Shown here piece after piece: positions 26,411 through 35,063 of a DNA stretch of 55,934 nucleotides. Location: NCBI GenBank assembly GCA_016930515.1, contig JAFGGO010000172.1, forward strand, positions 1-55,934, in the 5' to 3' direction. Source of the DNA: Promethearchaeota archaeon. GTDB lineage: Archaea > Asgardarchaeota > Lokiarchaeia > Sigyniarchaeales > SOKP01. Positions within the stretch are counted from its first letter, which is position 1; each line of letters opens with the position of its first letter. The notes beneath the pieces are model-generated. The model saw nothing but the letters and a program-made list of their open reading frames with translations, did no database searches and had not been told where the DNA came from. A program made the position numbers and the translations under genes.

Positions 26411-26824
26411 GATTCATCAATGCTTTTTTTAATATCGTCAATAATCTACCAAACTATTCAAGATGCGTAAATAATATAATATTATTTGGAACGAATATGA
26501 AGTTTTTGATATGATAATAAAAAATCAATTTTAAATTTTACATTGAAGGGTTTAAAATTAAAAAAGGATAAAAAATGTAATTAAATACTCGTTACTCGAA
26601 ATAATATTTGTACGAGCAAGCAATTATTCTTAATAATCCCTCCATTTACTCCTAAATACGCATTCTCTTATGCATAATGGACTCCATAACCGATTTCTGA
26701 GTAAATATTTGCTGCATAAAGCATATCTTGAATGATTATTGAAATCGTATACCCGCTCGAAGGTTTTTAAAGTTGATGCAGGAATCCAAGTCCGCTTCCG
26801 TCTATTAAAATATGAAAAAATAAA
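26411..26824. other. Gene-free stretch with possible decayed coding sequence
   Basis: About 410 bases upstream of the beta-helix gene. On the minus strand between about 26670 and 26770 a stop-free reading SGYTISIIIQDMLYAANIYSEIGYGVHYA looks protein-like but has no start and no family that I recognise. It may be another part of the decayed surface protein gene next to it. The remainder is AT-rich and presumably holds the promoter of the beta-helix gene. Confidence 0.35.
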
Positions 26825-26995
26825 TTATTGAATAAGATTTTTTTTAATAAAAGTAAAAATCACGACAACATCACCAAGGAGGCTTCCTAACGAGAGTATA
26901 TCGTAGCCAGGGATATTTGTATCGTTTGAACCATTTTCATCTATTTTATAAGGAAAATTACCTATAATAATGTTGGTTCCAATTATCTGACTTGA
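26825..26995 (-). pseudogene. C-terminal remnant of a NosD-like surface protein
   Basis: A stop-bounded minus-strand stretch of about 57 codons reads GTNIIIGNFPYKIDENGSNDTNIPGYDIL followed by a hydrophobic segment (SLGSLLGDVVVIFTFI) and KKNLIQ-stop. This matches the usual end of archaeal beta-helix surface proteins: the closing repeat with PY-x-IDENG and then a short membrane anchor. There is no beta-helix body upstream in frame and no start codon. It lies in the same orientation just upstream of the intact NosD-like gene, so it is probably what is left of a related copy. Confidence 0.5.
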
Positions 26996-27107
26996 TTACC
27001 CTGCAAATAACGAGGTCAATAAATGAAGCGTTTCCAATCAATTTTTCGGTTTTAAAAAAAGCGCGTGAGGATGTCAAAAAATTAGAGGAAAAAAAAAATT
27101 AAAAAAA

Positions 27108-27611
27108 TCATGTAAATGTTTGAGCAAATAAGGTAATCGTAGATATGTAATTACTTGCGGTTAAATTATCCAAATTAAGATATACTGTAATGTTATGTGC
27201 TCCATATCCTATTGAGGCTGAAACAGAACTGGCAGGAATGTAAGTTTGAAGAGCTACGGAATGTCGCTCATAACTTGAATCCGCCGTAACCTGCATCTGA
27301 CCGCTTTTTTTAACGTTGTCTATGTGGATCTCAAAATATCCATATACATCAATTCGAGCGTAACAATTAAACATGATATATAAATTCTCTCCTGGATTGA
27401 TGGTAAAATCGATCGCCAAATTTGGAATGTAGCCCCATACAACCGATTGGTTTTGATAGTATGCATTTACCTCATCATACCAGGTTCCCTTGATATTTGT
27501 CTGATCTAGTGTTGGCGTTGTCATTAATGTATATAAGCAAAATCCTCCTAAAGCGGCACCAACTAATCCTATTATTATTCCTATTACTCCTACTGCATTT
27601 GAATTTGACAT
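27108..27611 (-). CDS. Small secreted or membrane-anchored beta-rich protein
   Basis: A 167-residue protein with an N-terminal hydrophobic segment (VGVIGIIIGLVGAALGGFCLYTLM) that can act as signal anchor. An extracellular beta-rich domain of about 130 residues follows, with patterns such as LAIDFTINPGENLYIMFNCYARIDVYGYFEIHIDN and HNITVYLNLDNLT. No catalytic residues can be picked out. I have the impression that similar anchored small proteins recur in Lokiarchaeal genomes, but I cannot name the family. It is monocistronic. Confidence 0.65.
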   Translation of the reverse strand: MSNSNAVGVIGIIIGLVGAALGGFCLYTLMTTPTLDQTNIKGTWYDEVNAYYQNQSVVWGYIPNLAIDFTINPGENLYIMFNCYARIDVYGYFEIHIDNVKKSGQMQVTADSSYERHSVALQTYIPASSVSASIGYGAHNITVYLNLDNLTASNYISTITLFAQTFT

Positions 27612-27709
27612 TATATAACTTTAATCCATAATTTTATTAGATAGATCATTGAAAAGTAATGGAATTATTTATATCCTTGTGGAATAGATTAGAAGTTTTT
27701 GAATTGACT

Positions 27710-27922
27710 TCAGATTCTTGAATATTTCTCAACAATGTAATTCTGGAGCGACCAAGCGTACTTCTCGAGATTAGAAATCAAAACTTCTTGTTGCATTTGT
27801 CGAAGGTATGTCGTGTCTAAAGAATTGAACAACTTCTTCAAGCGGTCGATGGCCTCGTAGATCTCGACGATCTTGCTCCAATCGCTTGCCCATTCCAGGT
27901 CCTGTTGCTTGAGTTGCTTCAT
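27710..27922 (-). CDS. Small helical protein, 70 residues
   Basis: Amphipathic, helix-forming protein with the start MKQLKQQDLEWASDW and heptad-like hydrophobic spacing (IVEIYEAIDRLKKLF, EVLISNLEKYAWSLQNYIVEKY). No membrane segment, no cysteine. It may form a coiled-coil dimer or be a partner of another protein. It lies about 100 bases upstream of the anchored beta-rich gene, in the same direction. It could be spurious, but its residue composition looks like a real protein. Confidence 0.5.
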   Translation of the reverse strand: MKQLKQQDLEWASDWSKIVEIYEAIDRLKKLFNSLDTTYLRQMQQEVLISNLEKYAWSLQNYIVEKYSRI

Positions 27923-28122
27923 TTTAATTATTAGCTCTATTAAATAGGTGTTTGAAAAAAGATAATTCTCGTGTTAAATTTAGATTTTATGGATATATAA
28001 ATGTATGGGTATTGACGATTAAGTGATTGTGTGAACCTAAACAAAAATAGTTATCTAATCTTATAATCAAATTTAGAATAAGAGCATAAACATTTAAGTC
28101 ATGCATTCTGATATAATATAAC
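27923..28122. other. Divergent promoter region
   Basis: AT-rich 200 bases between the small helical gene (minus) and the Ile-rich leader/cimA (plus). An element CATTTAAGTC at 28091-28100 lies about 28 bases before the leader ATG and could serve as TATA box for a leaderless transcript. Confidence 0.4.
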
Positions 28123-28191
28123 ATGAAACGCAAAATAATTCCCAACAGATTCATATCTGGTAAAATTATAATAGGGATTATTATTATTTAA
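28123..28191 (+). promoter_or_regulatory. Ile-rich 22-codon reading frame upstream of citramalate synthase (possible leader peptide)
   Basis: ATG 28123 opens a 22-codon frame ending at TAA 28189-28191. Ten of the 22 residues are isoleucine, seven of them within the last eight codons (IIIGIIII). The gene that starts 107 bases downstream makes citramalate, the entry step of isoleucine synthesis. In bacteria, Ile/Leu/Val-rich leaders control such operons by attenuation. In an AT-rich genome isoleucine runs can arise by chance, and peptide-based attenuation is not established in archaea, so this stays a hypothesis. Confidence 0.35.
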
Positions 28192-28298
28192 TTTCATGGA
28201 GAAATTTTAAACTCTTTAACCTCTTCTTGCTTTTCTCGTTCTGGGTTTAGGATTTCTGCGATCATAATAAAAATGAAAAATAAAATGAGGTAAGAAGA

Positions 28299-29897
28299 TT
28301 GACAGAAAAGAATGCGTGGATCTACGATTCTACCTTGAGAGAGGGAAGTCAAAAGACAGGATTGGTGTTCTCAATGGAAGATAAACTGAGGATCCTAGAA
28401 CGCTTAATCCACGACCTCCACATTCCAATGGTAGAAGCGGGTTGGCCAGGATCGAATCCTAAAGATATTGAGTTTTTTCAGAAAATAAAAGAAACGGGAT
28501 TGAATGGTACTAATGTTTATGCATTTGGTTCAACGCGTCGTAAAAATAGTTCTGCAGAAAGCGACAAGAGTATTCAAGCGATATTAAACGCGGATGTAAA
28601 AGGAGCGACTATCTTTGGTAAGACATGGGATTTGCATGTGGAAGCTGCGTTGGAAACTAGCCTCGAAGAAAACCTGGCTATGATAGAGGATACGATAAAG
28701 TGCCTGAAAAATAACAATCTTGATGTGATCTTTGATGCCGAACATTTCTTTGATGGATATAAGAACAACAGGGATTACGCATTAAAGTGCTTGAATGTAG
28801 CAAAAAAGGCGGGTGTTTCTTGGATTGTATTATGTGATACCAATGGGGGAATGTTGCCTCACGAATTAAGGCCAATACTATCGGATGTAAGGAATCACTT
28901 GGGAAACACGGAATTGGGCATTCACGCTCATAACGATACCGGGATGGCTAATGCGATGGCACTCGAAGCGTTTTTAAACGGTGCTAAGATGATTCAAGGC
29001 ACGATTAATGGTTTTGGAGAACGTTGCGGTAATACTGATTTAACAACGATCTTACCCGTTTTAAAGCTTAAAATGAATGTTGATTGTATTAGCGACGAAG
29101 ACTTGCAAAATCTCACCGAAGTTTCTCATTTCATTTACGAAATGGCAAATCTATCGGGCAATCCCGATCAACCTTTTGTTGGAAAAAACGCATTTTCTCA
29201 CAAAGGAGGAGTTCACGCCTCGGCAATTCTTAAAAATTCAAAAACATATGAGCACATTAATCCCGACAAAGTAGGGAATGTAACCGATATTAAGATTTCC
29301 GAATTAGCTGGTAAAAGTTCGTTACTCCACATGGCAAACAAATTCAATATTCCATTAACAGTAGATAGCCCTAAGATAAGAGTTATATTAGATGTACTTA
29401 AGGAGAAAGAACATCAAGGTTACTCTTTTGAAGGCGCAGAAGGCTCTTTAGAAATCCTGATGCGAAGCATGGACATGAATATTCAAGATCCGAATTATTA
29501 TCGCAACAAATTTTTCGAATTAGAGGGTTTTCGCGTTCTCACGGAAAAATTCAAAGATAATCTCATTTCGGAAGCAACCATCAAGGTCAAAGTCGGCGAT
29601 GAAAGGTTTCACACTGCTGCCGAAGGAAATGGTCCCGTGAATGCCTTGGACAATGCGCTCAAGAAAGCACTAGTGTACTTCTATCCCAGTATAAAAGAGA
29701 TTGATCTTTCAGACTTTAAAGTCAGGATCATAGCTCAGGCAGGAACGGCATCAGTAGTAAGAGTATTAGCAGAAACTCACGATCAAGAAAGCGCATGGGG
29801 AACAATTGGAGCTCACGAAAATATCATTGTAGCGTCGTGGGATGCTCTTGTTGACTCGTACATCTTTAAGCTCCTAAAAAATAAGGCGAATTGGTAA
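28299..29897 (+). CDS. cimA: (R)-citramalate synthase CimA
   Basis: Condenses pyruvate with acetyl-CoA, the threonine-independent start of isoleucine synthesis. The catalytic LeuA/HMGL-like domain begins WIYDSTLREGSQKTGLVFS and contains EAGWPGSNPKD, LCDTNGGMLPHE, GIHAHNDTGMANA and NGFGERCGNTDL. After GKNAFSHKGGVHASAI come a linker domain and a C-terminal LeuA regulatory dimer domain (about 410-530) that normally binds the end product. Length 532 matches the long CimA group and not isopropylmalate synthase. The start is TTG at 28299 with AGGTAAG upstream. No other ilv or leu gene is nearby. Confidence 0.92.
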   Translation: MTEKNAWIYDSTLREGSQKTGLVFSMEDKLRILERLIHDLHIPMVEAGWPGSNPKDIEFFQKIKETGLNGTNVYAFGSTRRKNSSAESDKSIQAILNADVKGATIFGKTWDLHVEAALETSLEENLAMIEDTIKCLKNNNLDVIFDAEHFFDGYKNNRDYALKCLNVAKKAGVSWIVLCDTNGGMLPHELRPILSDVRNHLGNTELGIHAHNDTGMANAMALEAFLNGAKMIQGTINGFGERCGNTDLTTILPVLKLKMNVDCISDEDLQNLTEVSHFIYEMANLSGNPDQPFVGKNAFSHKGGVHASAILKNSKTYEHINPDKVGNVTDIKISELAGKSSLLHMANKFNIPLTVDSPKIRVILDVLKEKEHQGYSFEGAEGSLEILMRSMDMNIQDPNYYRNKFFELEGFRVLTEKFKDNLISEATIKVKVGDERFHTAAEGNGPVNALDNALKKALVYFYPSIKEIDLSDFKVRIIAQAGTASVVRVLAETHDQESAWGTIGAHENIIVASWDALVDSYIFKLLKNKANW

Positions 29898-29904
29898 TTT
29901 TCAA

Positions 29905-31044
29905 TTAAAAATAGATCGAAAATCGCTTTTTTATCAATTCGTCAACGCCCTTGAAATCCGAAACATCGATCAAGTTGTTCAGATCCTGAATATCTTTTAA
30001 TTCTTCTTCGAATTTAATTTCAAATTCTTTGGTGAAATCGTGCATCATTTGAGAAAGAACCTTGTTTAATCGATTGGTCATTACTAACACTGCAAATCCT
30101 TTCTCGTTGTTATAATCAACCATGATATCTGCTGATCTCGTTTTGAGCACGTCAATTTGATCTTTTTTGTCAATAAACTCGCCTACAATGTGATTTAATC
30201 CAATAACAATATTTCCCCAGATCGCTGATTCGATGTCGGGTGTTTCGTACTCGAACTTATAGGAATATAGGAGAACGCCTGATTTATGGTATATGTTTAT
30301 TGAATATACTTTGTTTGTTAAATTCAAGGCTAGATCGGGATTCTTTGCGAATAATATTGCGTTGAATAAATAACTAAAAAAAAGGAATACAAACTGCAGG
30401 TCCCTTAAAATTGGTAATTGTACGATTGCAAGTATGATTAAAAAAAATAATGGGATACATATTGTAATATTGCTGGCGAGTAATAACTTGCTAAAAGTTT
30501 TATTTCTCGAACGTAAATGGGTTGATATATTTTTATATGTAAAGACGAAAATTAAAAAAAGGCAAAATAGAATAATTGCGGAAGATAGATGTATTTGGAA
30601 CTTGTAGTTAATGAGTGATGGATTAAAAACGATAGTTCCACTTTGTAGAGTTTCGTCTATCGATACTGAAATAGGTGAAATAATTCCTCCTATAATAATT
30701 CCAAAAAAAATTGAAAATACTGAAAAAAATGGAAGATCTTTTTTCTGTTTTTGTTGCAGAGACGATAATATCAGCAATATACATTCGTAATTTGCAAATT
30801 GAAGCGTTAAAAACAATTTCCAAACGAATAAATTCACATCCTTAGAAAAATAAAATAAAATAGAACACACATAAGCAGTTGACATTAAAATTCCACCAAT
30901 TATGAATGATGCAAAAAAGAAAAACGATTTTTTTCCTAAATAGCTGGATTTATTGAACAATAAGAAGTATATCGGAAGAAAAATGGACATGAATAGAGAT
31001 GATAAATACACTATTATCAGTATGGCAAAAAATATCTCGTACAT
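29905..31044 (-). CDS. Seven-TM protein with C-terminal longin-like domain (copy 1)
   Basis: Residues 1-240 contain seven hydrophobic segments. Residues about 243-379 are soluble and look like a longin/Roadblock-type alpha-beta fold: VYSINIYHKSGVLLYSYKF, then IVIGLNHIVGEFI, RSADIMVDYNNEKGFAVLVMTNR and a long helix SQMMHDFTKEFEIKFEEEL. Such folds in Asgard archaea and eukaryotes serve small GTPases. The protein ends a few residues after the last helix. It is the second gene of a tandem pair of paralogues, 16 bases behind copy 2. The longin assignment is by pattern, not by a search. Confidence 0.65.
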   Translation of the reverse strand: MYEIFFAILIIVYLSSLFMSIFLPIYFLLFNKSSYLGKKSFFFFASFIIGGILMSTAYVCSILFYFSKDVNLFVWKLFLTLQFANYECILLILSSLQQKQKKDLPFFSVFSIFFGIIIGGIISPISVSIDETLQSGTIVFNPSLINYKFQIHLSSAIILFCLFLIFVFTYKNISTHLRSRNKTFSKLLLASNITICIPLFFLIILAIVQLPILRDLQFVFLFFSYLFNAILFAKNPDLALNLTNKVYSINIYHKSGVLLYSYKFEYETPDIESAIWGNIVIGLNHIVGEFIDKKDQIDVLKTRSADIMVDYNNEKGFAVLVMTNRLNKVLSQMMHDFTKEFEIKFEEELKDIQDLNNLIDVSDFKGVDELIKKRFSIYF

Positions 31045-31060
31045 GTTTATTCTTTCTGAT

Positions 31061-32167
31061 TTAATTATCTGTTACAAAAGGTTTAAAATTTTTAATTATT
31101 AAGTCTTTAACATTACTAAACTCTGAGATATCGATTAATTGGCTTAAGTTTGCGATTTTAATTAAACTTTCCTTATTTGTTTCGTTAAATTGTCTTACAA
31201 AATTTTTCATTGATTTTTCAATAATCGTGTTTTTTTTATTTGTAATGAGTAAAAGAGCATATCCAAAATTTTTATCGTATTCAAAAACGATATCCCTTTC
31301 CTTGACTTGTATTAGATTGAGCTGTCTTTGCTTGTCAATAATGTTTGAAATAATGTGATTTATTCCAATTAAAATAGACCCTTTTAAATAGATATCTTCG
31401 ATTTCTTCGTTTGTATCAAAATTATAGGAATATAACAATATTCCACTTTTTTGAAAAATAATGAAATCGTAAATTTTATTCGCATATGAAACAAATCTAT
31501 AAGGCTGTTTTATTAGAAGATATATTAAGGCAAGAAGTGAGAACAAATTAATAAATAAACTTAAATCACCCAATAGTGTTATTTTGGTATTCATATATGA
31601 TAAGAAAAATCCGCTAGAACACATCAAGAGTACGAAATAAAAAACAAATGCCTTTTCAAAATTAGTTTTTAACGGTTTTACTATTAATTTATATGATTTT
31701 ACAAAAATTAAAACAATTATTAATACATCGTAAAGAACAATTGCAATGGGCAAGAGAAAGATCTCAAAATCAGAAAATATAACTACTGAATTTATTGCCG
31801 TGTCCATTGATATGTGAGAATAGGAAAACGCAAGGATCAATCCAAAAAAGAAGAAGATTGTAAGCACGTAAATGGGCTCGATTTTCCTCACAGAAAATAC
31901 GTTAGAAAATAACACAAAAATCAATCCTAAAACTATTATCCTTGAAAGTATCATCAAAATCCATATATTTAGTGCCATTATTGGATCTTGAATCTCTAAA
32001 GATAAATTGTAAAATAATGGAAATGCAACTCCGGATATGGCATAAATACATGAGAATAAAATTGTATTTGATCTCAGGTAAAATTTTTCCTTATTGAAAA
32101 GGATGTGTCCAATCGCAAGTAAAGAAACGCTAATTGAAAGAATCGTGGGAAGAATACTGATTGTCAT
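31061..32167 (-). CDS. Seven-TM protein with C-terminal longin-like domain (copy 2)
   Basis: Paralogue of the following gene with the same layout: seven hydrophobic segments in residues 1-230 and a soluble tail of about 135 residues. The tail aligns by eye with copy 1: YDFIIFQKSGILLYSYNF, ILIGINHIISNIIDKQ, RDIVFEYDKNFGYALLLITNK, and the closing helix. I start at ATG 32167; the in-frame TTG at 32176 adds three residues. It is the first gene of the pair and diverges from the DNA methyltransferase gene. The membrane halves of the two copies are much less alike than the tails, so the tail seems to be the conserved working part. Confidence 0.65.
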   Translation of the reverse strand: MTISILPTILSISVSLLAIGHILFNKEKFYLRSNTILFSCIYAISGVAFPLFYNLSLEIQDPIMALNIWILMILSRIIVLGLIFVLFSNVFSVRKIEPIYVLTIFFFFGLILAFSYSHISMDTAINSVVIFSDFEIFLLPIAIVLYDVLIIVLIFVKSYKLIVKPLKTNFEKAFVFYFVLLMCSSGFFLSYMNTKITLLGDLSLFINLFSLLALIYLLIKQPYRFVSYANKIYDFIIFQKSGILLYSYNFDTNEEIEDIYLKGSILIGINHIISNIIDKQRQLNLIQVKERDIVFEYDKNFGYALLLITNKKNTIIEKSMKNFVRQFNETNKESLIKIANLSQLIDISEFSNVKDLIIKNFKPFVTDN

Positions 32168-32362
32168 GTTTACCAAAATGTCAAATAAAATCGAATTTCG
32201 ATGTTAAAATTATGCTCTTGAATATTAAGAATTAAAGAGTTTTTATTTATATTTTTACCGAAACTAAAAAAAGAGTGAAAGATAAAAAAAATTCAATTAT
32301 TTGAGTAAAATAATTATTATTATTTAATATAGTTAAATTTTAAGATAGGGATTTAATTTAAA

Positions 32363-34231
32363 ATGAACAGATTTGGGATTTATCTGAATGAAAAACATGT
32401 TCTAAAGAAATTCATAAAATATTATCATATTAACGAACCAGAATTAAAATTATTAAATGAAATCGTAAGAGAATTAGTAAAAATTAATGGAAAAGATTTG
32501 AAACCAAGTCTGTTTGGAGAGATATACGAAAAGATCGTAAATTCGGAGAATCGAAAACACTTAGGAGAGTTTTACACCCCAGAAAAAATTGCTTGTTATA
32601 TAATGAACGCGGTTGGTTACGTTCCCGGAAACGATTTAGAAGTAAAATCTCTTATTGATTTTGGATGTGGTGCAGGTAGTTTTTTGATTGAGGCTACAAA
32701 AATTTTAATCTTGCATTGGAAAATTAAATTCAATATTAAAAGTCACCTAGATATATCGATCGTTGAGGCAAAAAAGATAATCGAAAATGTGCGAGAAAAC
32801 ATCGAAGGAATAGAGATTAATCCACTTGCCGCAATTCTCTGCCAATTAAGCATGCAACTTATCTTGTTTGACTTATATGAGCTAATAATCGCTTTAGATA
32901 AAGAATATTCTCTTCCAGAATTTAAAATATACAATGCATCAATCTTTGAAAAAGAATTATTTAGACAATACGATTTTGTCGTGGGAAACCCTCCTTATTT
33001 ATTTATACGGGATATTCCTGTAAAGCAAAAAATGGTAATTGAAAATCTCAATTTTGAAACACGAAAAGGACAATATGATTATTATCAATTGTTCATAGAA
33101 ATAGGAATAAAATTACTAAAAGAGGGCGGTTATCTTGGTTATATTGTTCCTGATTCTTTATTAACCCTTTCAAATAAGCGTATTATCAGACAATATATGT
33201 TCTCTCATACAAAAATAAAGGAAATCTTTCACACGGGCCCTAAATTTAATCATATTGGTGTATCAAACACTATCATAATACTCGAAAAAGAATCCCGGGA
33301 ACATGCCCGAAAAAACAATGAAATATTAATTAAATTAGAATCTAATAGCGAAGTTGATAAGAAGAATTTGAATCAAAAACAACTAATAAATTGGAATTAC
33401 GATTTTTTAATTCATCTCGGGGAAAACGATTATCAAATTCTTGCTTATCTAAATAACAATTTTCCGAAGCTGGGAGAATTAATCTTATCAAAAAATTATA
33501 CTCTATCCTTAAGTCGTGGAGTAGAACTTGGTAAAGAAGGCATAGTAGTATATTGTAGTTCATGTGGATGTTTCATCCCATTTCCTAAAAAAAAAACATC
33601 TTGTAAAAATTGTGGCAATAGTAATTTGAATCTTACAGATCAAGAAAAGATAGTAGTAAACAAAATTCCTGAGAACAATCAAGACCATTATAAGCCGTAT
33701 ATTTTTTCTTTAAATCAATATTCTAAAAAAAAAAAAAAATATATCAACATCTCAAAAAAAGGAATTAATTATAAACCATTAGAAATTTATCAAGATTCCA
33801 TCGTAATCAGACAAATATGTCAAAATAATAGGATTTGTGCGGCTTATAATCAAGAATCGTCCCTCACATCTCAATCGATTTACAATTTGAGAATTTCCCA
33901 TAGTCCAATTCCCGAATTCAATATTTATTATCTTTTAGGTTTAATTAATTCGATGTTGATGTCATATTTTTTCATAAAATCTTTTGGATCTTATAAAAAA
34001 ATGTTTCCAAGAATTTTAATTGAGAAGATCAGGAGTTTACCAATCAAGATACCACGACTTGATCGAGAAAAGGAACTTGCAGAAAGAATTAGTCAAGAAG
34101 TAATATACATTCTTAAATCAGATACATCGGATGAGCAAAAAGAGTCAATGAAATATATTGACGAATTAGTCATGGATTTATATGATATTCCGGCATTTTT
34201 TAAAGTCGTCATCCAAGATTTATTTTCTTGA
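32363..34231 (+). CDS. Adenine-specific DNA methyltransferase (orphan, type IIG-like without nuclease)
   Basis: N6-adenine methyltransferase of 622 residues. HLGEFYTPEKIACYIM (about 70-86) marks the start of the domain; motif I is DFGCGAGSFL (about 99-108) and motif IV is VVGNPPYLFI (about 206-215). The C-terminal part carries a zinc ribbon CSSCGCF...CKNCGNSN near 397-417 and a TaqI/Eco57I-like specificity region ending with FGSYKKMFPRILIEKIRSLPI. No N-terminal nuclease domain is seen, and no restriction gene lies next to it. It may be a solitary regulatory or protective methylase, or half of a decayed system. Confidence 0.85.
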   Translation: MNRFGIYLNEKHVLKKFIKYYHINEPELKLLNEIVRELVKINGKDLKPSLFGEIYEKIVNSENRKHLGEFYTPEKIACYIMNAVGYVPGNDLEVKSLIDFGCGAGSFLIEATKILILHWKIKFNIKSHLDISIVEAKKIIENVRENIEGIEINPLAAILCQLSMQLILFDLYELIIALDKEYSLPEFKIYNASIFEKELFRQYDFVVGNPPYLFIRDIPVKQKMVIENLNFETRKGQYDYYQLFIEIGIKLLKEGGYLGYIVPDSLLTLSNKRIIRQYMFSHTKIKEIFHTGPKFNHIGVSNTIIILEKESREHARKNNEILIKLESNSEVDKKNLNQKQLINWNYDFLIHLGENDYQILAYLNNNFPKLGELILSKNYTLSLSRGVELGKEGIVVYCSSCGCFIPFPKKKTSCKNCGNSNLNLTDQEKIVVNKIPENNQDHYKPYIFSLNQYSKKKKKYINISKKGINYKPLEIYQDSIVIRQICQNNRICAAYNQESSLTSQSIYNLRISHSPIPEFNIYYLLGLINSMLMSYFFIKSFGSYKKMFPRILIEKIRSLPIKIPRLDREKELAERISQEVIYILKSDTSDEQKESMKYIDELVMDLYDIPAFFKVVIQDLFS

Positions 34232-34415
34232 TCAAATGAAATATATAATATAATTATGCGGATCCAGTCATAAAACACATTGGATCTTTTGAAATGATAC
34301 TTATGAAAGAGGAATCATTAAAATTCAATATAAATACGTGAACGAGACTACATTAGTACTTGTGAGATTTACAATCACGATGGGATTGGATCACGGCGAC
34401 TTGACGAATTTTAAT

Positions 34416-34733
34416 TCATATGAGCCAACCGAACCTTTGATCGAAAAAGCAATAGAATTTACCCCTGGAGTCGTGATCCCGGTCTAAATCACCGCGCTTG
34501 GTTTGCTTGTGGCTGGAAACTCGACCATATATTGCGCATGAGTCATTCATTTTCACTTTCTCTTTTTCTTGCTTGTCTTGGCGTTCTTCCAGAATTCTGA
34601 TTCATTCATTGAGAGGAAAGCGACGATACCCTCCCAAGGTTCTATAGCAGGTGATGAGTCCTTTATCATTCCATCTCCGGAGTGTTTTCACGCAGATACC
34701 CAAGAGTATGGCAGCCATTCCAATTGAATACAT
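34416..34733 (-). pseudogene. Truncated IS607-family TnpA (serine recombinase) with in-frame stop
   Basis: On the minus strand from ATG 34733 the reading is MYSIGMAAILLGICVKTLRRW, CYRTLGGYRRFPLNE, a TGA stop, IRILEERQ, then CAIYGRVSSHKQTKRGDLDR, after which similarity ends. This is the MerR-like DNA-binding start and the catalytic-serine segment (YxRVSSxxQ) of IS607 transposases. One stop lies in frame at codon 44, and the rest of the recombinase domain and tnpB are gone. The full protein is normally about 200 residues. It is a dead fragment of an IS607 element. Confidence 0.8.
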
Positions 34734-35063
34734 GACCTATCCCATTTGCAAGACAAATAAAAAGGATAAGATTACAGGGATGATACAAACATTTACATGA
34801 AGTCCAGATTTGTCAAGAAATCCCTCAACTATGAATTTACACACGATTCAGTTACGTTCTTTATTTTTAAACACAATAATTTTTGTTTTTATTTATATTT
34901 ATTAATAAATGTTATAATATCGTATTTAAATCAATTTCGAGATTAATTAACAATTGAACATTTAACTGGATAAATATGAATTTGAATTATCCTTGAATTT
35001 AAATTGAAGAGAACTCTATAATTCATAGAAATATGTTAATGAGTTTAACTGCGAGGAGAAAAA
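34734..35063. other. AT-rich promoter region of hisB
   Basis: Between the IS607 remnant and hisB. I see no gene. The distal part near 34880-34960 is nearly all A and T with TTTATATTTATT-like runs that could be TATA elements, and a GAGGAG ribosome-binding site precedes the hisB ATG. Confidence 0.4.

Noticed and set aside
33721..33740. Run of 13 A residues inside the DNA methyltransferase as a phase-variation tract
   Set aside because: The frame is intact and such A runs are common in this AT-rich genome (many Lys codons); no sign that it switches.
34338..34487. Plus-strand stop-free stretch from GTG 34338 reading through LVLVRFTITMGLDHGDLTNF
   Set aside because: About 50 codons, partly antisense to the IS607 TnpA remnant, no ribosome-binding site or recognised family. 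It might be a piece of a gene interrupted by the element, but the support is too weak to list.
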